Assembly (NCBI RefSeq): GCF_012273895.1
Contig: NC_052125.1
Span: forward strand, 372,001-436,000
Reading direction: 5' to 3'
Origin: Zerene cesonia
Lineage: Eukaryota; Arthropoda; Insecta; Lepidoptera; Pieridae
DNA length: 64,000 bases
The position numbers and the translations under genes are program-made. Shown here piece after piece: positions 24,501 to 33,500 of this stretch. Numbering within the stretch: position 1 is the first letter of the stretch; the number at the start of each line of letters is the position of its first letter. Under the pieces are notes generated by a model. It saw only the letters and a program-made list of their open reading frames with translations. It was not told the DNA's origin and ran no database searches.

Positions 24501-27500
24501 AGTCCCATCAAAATCAGTCCAACCGTTCCAGAGATTAACCGGAACAAACACAAAAAATTGCAAAGATAATATATTTCGTACATACATCTATACATATACT
24601 ATACGTACGTAGTCAGTATGTGGGTAATATTTATCCCATACAAGCTGCGGCTCGCGGTTTCACCTGCGTAAGTCCGTATCCCGTAGGAATATCGGGATAA
24701 AAAGTTGCCTATATGTTATTCCAGTTGTCCAGCTATCTACGTACCAAATTTCATTGCAACCGGTTCATTAGTTTTTGCGTGAAACAGCAACAAACACACA
24801 CATCCTTACGAATTTTCGCATTTATAATCATCATCATCAGCCCATATATGTTCCCACTGCTGGGACTCAGGCCTCCTGTGAGGGTTCAGGCCATAATCCA
24901 CCACGCTGGCCAAGTGCGGGTTGGCAGATGTCACATGCCGTCAAACTTTTAATTCTTGGACATGCCGGTTTCCTCACGATGTTTTCCTTCACCGTTGAAG
25001 CAGTGGTGATGTTATCTACATGCGCAGATAAATTGAAAAATCAATTTATTTCCTGCGCGCTCGCCCGGTATCGAACCCCGACTTATCGATTTTGAAGTCC
25101 GAGGTTCTCACCACTGAGCCACCACTGCTTTGCTGCACTGCCGCATTTATAATATTAGTAGGATAAACATTCGTATCTTACTGCATCAGATGTCTACTCG
25201 GACGGAGCCGGGGCGGACAGCTAGTCGAATAAAGCTTCATACCTTCCACAGATTCCAAATCCAGCACCTTGACCCTTGAACAGTGATTATATAATCATTT
25301 ACATAAGTTTTATTGCAAGAAAACACCTTGTACAGTAACTACGCATTATAATGTGGAGAGACAAAAAAATTATATTGTATTTAAAATTATTATTTCACAG
25401 TGTTACTATATTATTCGATCTGGGTGTTGGTTTGGTAACCATATTGTATTTTGGATTTAGTGGTCCTGTGGATTTAAGGGTTTTATCAAGTGCTGGAAGT
25501 GTGGTGAGTTATATGTATGTATAAGTAAACACCTGTTGGTTAGATTTTTTGTCATAGCGGGTAACTGAGCTGGTGGTTGATGGTAAGCGATCACCGCCCA
25601 TGAACATTCGTAGAGGCTTAGACCTCTGCGAATGCGCTGTCTGATTTTAAGGGGTGAAGGATATAAGGAATGGAGTGGGACGGGTGAGGAAAAGGAAATG
25701 GGCAGCTCCCGCACCCACCGTACGAAACACAGTAGCATGTCACTATTTCACGCCGGTTTATATGGGTGTGGTACTTACGTCGTGTGTTATATACATTTTA
25801 TTTAGCTAGCACTAAAATAGGTACCTGATATTGTTGATCAGAGACAAATAAGGGGGCGTTCATCAAAAAATCCTGAGAAATGTCTCACGTAATTTATGGA
25901 CGCCCCCTAAAGTTGTTTTATTTTATTGATAGATACTGAATCTAGTTCCTGTGAGATTACAATGACTTCAAGGAGACTAGGACTAAGACTAAGATTTTTT
26001 TTAAACAATTGGCATATATATATGTCACCGTTAGATTTTAAATATCGTTAGATTACAATCTATCAAGCGAGATTGTAAACTATCGATAGATTGTGAACCG
26101 TATCATTATGATTGCAATTTGACTCATTATTCTTCGTTATATTGTAATCTACCGAAGCGAAACCGTTAAATTACAATCTGTCTCGCGTCAAATTGTCAAC
26201 TGTCTGCAAGTTCTTCCTGATTGGTCGGTCTATGTCCCCGTAGAGTTAGAAATGAATTAGATAACCTAACCTAACCTAACCTAATCATATTTTTTACGCC
26301 TTGATTTGATCGTTCTATACTTCGTTGGCTTTGTGGATATCTTGGTCTTCCATTTTACAAGCAGGCCGCATTTTATTCGAAAGATAATATGTTATTTTCA
26401 AGACAAAATCAATTTAAAATCACGAAAACATAGGTGTTTACATACGACAGCTAACGAAATAACAAACAAATATGGCTTGTGGCCGGGGTGGCCCGGGCAC
26501 ATACCGTTCAACCAATCAGAGCGCGAGTTGCATTCCGTCCTACGCCGGTTCACAATTTGACCGCTTCCCATCGATAGATTACAATCATGCAAAAATGATG
26601 CGTTAAATTATAATCTCAACCGTGATAATCATACGGTTGAGATTTTCAGACATGATGTATTTTATTATGTATTTAAGTTAAGCAACGGTTGGCACGGTCA
26701 AAAATTGGATGGGTGATGAATTTTTGATGCAGTTGCTTTTTATTTGTGACGCGAATCCGACTGGCAGTTGTCCGATTTCTTTAGTTTATATCCCGGTTCA
26801 AGCCGGGCAAATGGGTTCTTATTAAGAACAATTCTCATAAACACGTTACGAAGAGTTAAGATACAGCTACGTTTAGTATTTTTATATGGATTTAAATTTT
26901 GTGCGCCTACGCTTATAAATTAGCAATTACCAAGCTAGTAAGTATAACATTATATCGTGATAGGATGTGCAAAATATTTGTAAATGGTCGATAGCATGAC
27001 GATCGCTTCATTTCTCTGTAGTTAGTTATCTGTATATATAATAATATTGCATTTAATTTGAACTTGATTGAAACTTGTTAAATGTTTGAAAAATATAACA
27101 AATAGAGAAGCTTTGATGATTGATTTTTTATGTAAAAATATCCTATGATCACGGAGCTCAACTACACAACCAAATTTCATCTAAATCGGATCAGGGGTTT
27201 AGGCGTGAAGAAGAGACAGAGTTAATTACGCATTTATTTAACGCGATTATAACTATTATAATGTAAATAATATTTAGATGATAAGTTTATTTAAATAACT
27301 ATGTAAGAATTATAATAAATTATTATCCATTGCACTCTGTTTTAGAAACATAATTAAGTCTCAATCTATTATATTGTTTGAAATTATTATATTGTTAAGA
27401 TGAAGCAAGGTATTTATGCAACGCAAAATTATTGTAACACGCTGTTACGAACCACTGAAATTACAAACAATTAGTTTTAAAACATTTTTCAAACGCCTTA

Positions 27501-30500
27501 AAATTTATGATCGTCTGCAGTAAGATAAATCAGATGAATATATGTTCAGGATAGATATTATTTGGATAGCGTTTTGAAATCGCAATGCTTCAAAATACCA
27601 TAGTAAAGATAAAGATACCGCAAAACAATTATCTTAAGTATTAAAAACTATATTAATAGACAGGCAATAAATCTGATTTTTTATTAACTATAGCTAGTGT
27701 GTAAAACTTTTACAATCAACAGATTTTTGTTTTCTATGTTTATTTAAACAGGAGTAGCTACGAAACTATTGAAATCTAAAACCATATATTCAAAGAACAA
27801 AAGGAACTACTGATCCATGCTCTATGGACGAAGATAAACTAAAAAAATGTTATCACCAAATTATTAACAAATACTTAACTATCACATTATCAGCTAAACA
27901 ATAAGCAATATGATATGATTGAATGGTTGGACTAGAACTGATTATTCAATTGCCAGTTTAAAAAACTCCCTAAATTTGGGTAAATATTAATAGTATGGGT
28001 TTATTTATTCATTCTTTATTGCTCTTAAAAGAATAAAAAACTTAATAAAATTACAATTTAAACAATTGTCTTTTCGCTAGATAGCGATTTCTTCCAGACA
28101 ACCAGCCGTACGGAGAGAAATTAGATAGAGGAGGGCATAAATATAATACGATTATCCTTTTATGTCCAGTCTTTTATATTATTACAAATGTACTATATAA
28201 TCTATGATTAAATGATAAAGAATGATGCCACAACATACGCCATGTTATCAGGTTCAAATACATCAAATTCCATTCAAAACTGTTCAGCCGTTGTTCACAA
28301 CATAATTTTCGTATCTACTCCTATGTAGTTAGCATTAATAAATAAAAAAACGAATAAATTACGACTTTTTTCCGTTCTCTTCACAAGGATTGCCGCTTCA
28401 TAAGTTACTTTCGTAATTCCTTTTATATTTTTATTAACATAATATAACTAAATGATAAATAATTATGAAGGAATTTGTTGATATGTCATAAGGTAAATTG
28501 TTTATTAATAAAGGATAGGAATTATCTGATTAACGCTTATTGTTAAAAAATTTGTTTAATTAAATGACTTTAATTAAACAATTATTTTCAATTTAGTTTT
28601 GCTTTATATTATCTGTGGTCTTGAAAAAAATAATTAAAATTATATGTAACTAAAACATACAACACTAATAAATAAAAGAATTTAATTAATCGCTTTAAAA
28701 TCAAAATAATTAAATTTATAAGTGCAGTTGTTAATATTTTTTACATAAAATTAAGCGCAATCTTTATAAAAAATAACATATATTTTAATATATTACAAAA
28801 TATCGGGAAGAATACTTGAATATGGCAACATTCTAAACCAATGCACATACCCTCTTCTCGGCAATTAGTCGCCCAAAGACCGGGCGTCTAATAGTTAAGT
28901 TTTTAGTTATAATTATTAATAATGGAAGATTTCATATTATTCCGCGAAAATAACATATTTTATAACGTATTGTGTTTTTTGATAACTGAAAACGAGAAAT
29001 TATTCAATCGAAATGATGCAGTTTTGTATTGGAGGACAGTTTTTCATATAATGGGTATTCTTCACCATGCCTATATAGCCCTGTTTGCGAATGGCCTAGG
29101 TCTAGATTTACACCCTAACCCGGATATAAAATGCCTGTACACTTACCGCCTAGCGTACCTAACCGGATGGAACTTTGTAAGTTATTTTATATTATTATTT
29201 ATTAACCGACTTGCAACAAAGGAAGTTTTATATTTGTATGTGTATGTGTGTTATTGATAATTTGTTTTCAGTAACGACTTAAAATCATTAATTTTCACCG
29301 TCAAACAATATAATACAAGTATTGATTGAAAATTGAAATCCGTTAAATTTAATATATTTAATATTTAGGTGTATTTATTATTATTACAACATTTTGCGTT
29401 GGTTTTATTTTAATCTGTTGTTGTATGACCAAATAAACAATATAATAACATTTGAATTCATCATTGCATAGTCTAGTTTATATAAACACTAGCTTTTACC
29501 CGCGGTTTCGCACGCGATAATTAAGAGTAGTTATTAAACTACATATAATCACATTTAATAAGACGTGATTATACATACAAACCTTCCTCTTAAATCACTC
29601 TATTTAATAAAAAAAAAAACCCATGAAAATCCGTTGCATTGTTTTAAAGATTTATATACATCGGGACATGGGGACAGAGGAAGCGACTATGTTTTGTACT
29701 ATGTAGTGATTTATTAATAAAAATGAGGGTAGATAAAACTAAACTACGATGTGGATCACAATATGAGAAACAATTGTATTTTATCTTAAAAGATATATTA
29801 ACTAAATTGTAACTTATACAGAGTGCATGGTAATTATTTAATCCCGGCGATCCTAATCAGGATAATAAGATAAACTCATGAAATTTGATCCTTGATACGT
29901 GTATAAGGTTTGAATTAAATCTGTCCGTTTCAAGTGGGTCAAAATCGAGTCTAAAGCAATCGGTTACATACAAACATACAGGTGAAGCTAATAAAAGTGC
30001 TTTTGGATTATTTAAGATTCTTATTCACCCAAACATTCAAATTTATTAGAAAATTATTATTATAAATAGGGAAGATTTCCAGTTTCGTCCATGGATATAA
30101 AAACAAAGGGTTCTAAAATTGACTGAATATTTTTTCTTTTCGATAACTCCCAACTTAAAAAAGAAATGAGATCTTATTCTTGGCTGGATTTTTTTTTTCT
30201 TTGTTACTCGATAACTCTGTGTGTGATCAACCGATTTACGTGATTCTTTGTGTGTTTGATAGGGAATTGTTGTCATTCGGACCTTAGAATTAAATAAATA
30301 CACTCCCCAAGGATGGTTGGTGATATTTTTAGAAGAAGAGGGCTATCCTACTAATATTATAAATGCGAAAGTTTGTAAGGATGTGTATGTGTTTGTTGCT
30401 CTTTCACGCAAAAACTACTGAATCGATTGCAATGAAATTTGGTACATAGACAGCTGGACAACTGGAATAACATATAGGCAACTTTCTATCCCGATATTCC

Positions 30501-33500
30501 TACGGGATATGGACTTACGCGGGTGAAACCGCGGGGCGCAGCTAGTAGATTAATATTCCACGAATTCACAAATAGCTTATTTGTATTATTAATAAATGAA
30601 TAATATTTATATATGTTCAATGAACCATTATGTTCATTAATTATATAATTAATAGATTGTTATTTGTGGATCATGATTTATCTACGTGTGTTGCGGCTAA
30701 ATATAGCATATTTGGCAAAATAAATAAATCTAAAATGTTTAGAACCTTAAATGTTTACAGTTGAAAAAAATATAATATATAAAAATATAAGATATCAACT
30801 AAATAACTGTTTCTAATTTAAATAATCGATATAGTTTATAGTGCCTACATAGTCTGTATGCGTTATCCATCGGTCTATAAATATATTTAACTAGCTGCGT
30901 TCCGCGGTTTTTAATTAATTTAAAAATCCGTTCGGTAGTTTTAAAGTTAGACAGACAACAGGCGGCAAGAAGAGAATTTGTTTTTATTTAATTTAATTTT
31001 TTTTTATTTTATTTTATTTTATTTATATATATTATATAGTGATATTTTATACATAATTTTAATCAGATTCAAATACCGTGATGTTTCTTTCTCTCTTATG
31101 AAAAAAAAATTATTTCAGAAAGAGATATAAATAGTATTAAATAGCTATTTCGTTTGTTGGACGTTTTTTAATTGGATGTTTCAAGTAGTTTCCTGCGACA
31201 TCAAACTTGACCTCTTAGTCATAAAATCATTGATAAAGCTGAGTCGATGTTTTGTTTGTTTATCGATAAATATATCGGGATTGCATGAAACCTTGAAAGA
31301 TTCCTTTTTAGCGTTCCGTAGCCAAGTAAAACTGGACCCTATTTCCAAGACGATTCACTTCACTATCCGTCTGCCCGTCCGTTTGTCACGAGGCTCTCTC
31401 ACGAAACGTGATAGTGAGACAGTTGAAGTTTTCAGAGATGATGTTTATATTTGTTGTCGCTAACAAACTATAGAAAATCTAGGTTAAGCTACTTTGGGCA
31501 CGGTCATAAATTGGATGGGTGACAATTTTTTGTTGTTGCTGTTAAGCTTATTTTTCGACTTTCGCCAGTCTGTGACACTTGACCGATTGTAAATATTCGC
31601 ATATGAGTCTTTTACTGTATGTTCAGTCTCTAAAAAACATAAATGGTTGTTAGTCAGCGTCCATCCAGCGCCAATAAACAAAAACCGACATTTTTTCTAT
31701 AAATTAAATGACATAGAAACCTCGTAGTTATATCAGTTGTGATATAATTGTGATGTTTAGGACATGGTGTCGAAACACATGATAATGTCACGTGACCAGC
31801 CCTTTGACCGAGTCAACGACCTTCCAGATAATGTATTTAGGTGTTACAAAACAACTATAATACTAGCTCAGCGTGTGGTCTTGCTTGGGGTACTGGGTTG
31901 GTTTAAATTTTAGGTTAGATGACTATTTTAAAATTTTAAATTATTATATGATCCATAATAGAAATCTATTTTCTCGTAAAATAAATTTGAAATGTATTTC
32001 CCCCTCCTTTTCTACCCCCTTGAATGCTTAACGTAATTAATGGAGGACTGGGTTGTATCTATAATGTTTTTAACAACTGCCCAGCAGATATTTAAAAAAA
32101 TATATTATTATTTTGTTATTGGTTATCCGTGTAAGTGAAAATGCGAATGATGATGGATCCGGTTTCAAATCCGTAATAGACGGAGACACGCGGCAGACAG
32201 ATGTCCAAAGTCTATTACTAATTAGATAACATTTGCCCTTACTGATAAATTTATAAACAGTGCACGTTTGCGCTTATACGTTTATATTTTACAGTCAATT
32301 ATCTATGAAATTTTTGATAAATTTGTTGTTGTTTGTAAGTAAACTAAACTTTTGTATAAAAAACTAATTTAAAATAAATAAAAAAATTACAATTACCACG
32401 AAAAACAAGAAAGGTGTGTATGTATTATATATTGGAGATTTATTATGTTAATTATAATTGATAAAAGAATATACCAGGTATATTTATTAAACAAAAAAAA
32501 ACCCGCCATCTATTTCGTCAAAGTCGATTTAACATATAATAATAAATTCTATTTTATTTATCAATTCTAACATAAATATTTCCTGCATTACATTAAGATT
32601 ACGTTCTAAGGAATATAAAAAAACGATATTTGATAATTTTTTAACAATAACAAACAAACATTTATTATTTAATTATTTCCTAAATATAGCTATATATAGT
32701 TTATTTATTTAACTTCTCAAACAATCAACATGTCTAGCAACACCTATTATGTCCCTAAAACGCCAACAAAGCACCAATGTTGCTAGGGGTCAAGAGTAGT
32801 ATTGTCCACTGTTCGTCGTCCTCCTTTCAGCCATGGGACGGCCACTGATGGACAAAGGCCTCCCTCCGACCGGTCACTGGCGACCTGCATCCAGCGCCTC
32901 CCCGCCACCCGGACCAGGTCGTCTGTCCGTGTGGAGTGGTAGTCGGATCTCATCCGGTGATTCTTAGCACCCTTCGCCATGCCCTTATCATGACCGCTGC
33001 TGTAGCCAGGACTAGCGGGGCTGCCGGGTACAGGGTGTTGGTTAGTGGTGTACCTGTTCCAAAAACTACAAATTTATATCTTTCCCCAGACTTTCCAGAC
33101 GGTATTCCTCGGCCTGTCGCTACTGTACGATCTGCTGGAGTGGTTTGATAAGCACACTGGCAATGTGGCGGTCAAGATCAGGTACTGGCGAGATGTCCTC
33201 TTCTGCAGTGCTGTGGTGCCTTTTACTTTGGTGAGTTTTAGCGAACTAGCTTTTGTCTGCGGCTTCGCACGCGTTAAATTCGGAGTGGTTTATTTTAAAG
33301 ATTAAATCATACATTGGGACATAGGGACAGCTTTAATAATAATAAGCCATAAGCTTTCTTCGTCTGTCCATATGACCCTTTGATGGTTTTTTTATAGAGT
33401 GATTCAAGAGGTAGGTTTATAAGTATGCTATCTTCTATTAAACTACTCCGAATTTAACTCGTGTGAAGCCGCGTACAAAAGCTAGTATTTTATACTTGTA

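Noticed and set aside
25050..25141. tRNA-like sequence on the minus strand
   Set aside because: Head of SINE-1 with an insertion-type duplication; the same applies at 7231, 49780, 56684 and 62300.
26306..26592. Open frames on both strands
   Set aside because: Inside the GC-rich part of the foldback element; no family resemblance or splice context.
28081..28140. Possible exon near tttcgctagatagcgatttc
   Set aside because: No open frame longer than background and no splice pair consistent with neighbouring genes.
32783..33148. GC-rich open frames on both strands before exon 2 of the AIG1-like gene
   Set aside because: They fall in a GC-rich repeat; the exon itself starts at 33090 in a different frame.
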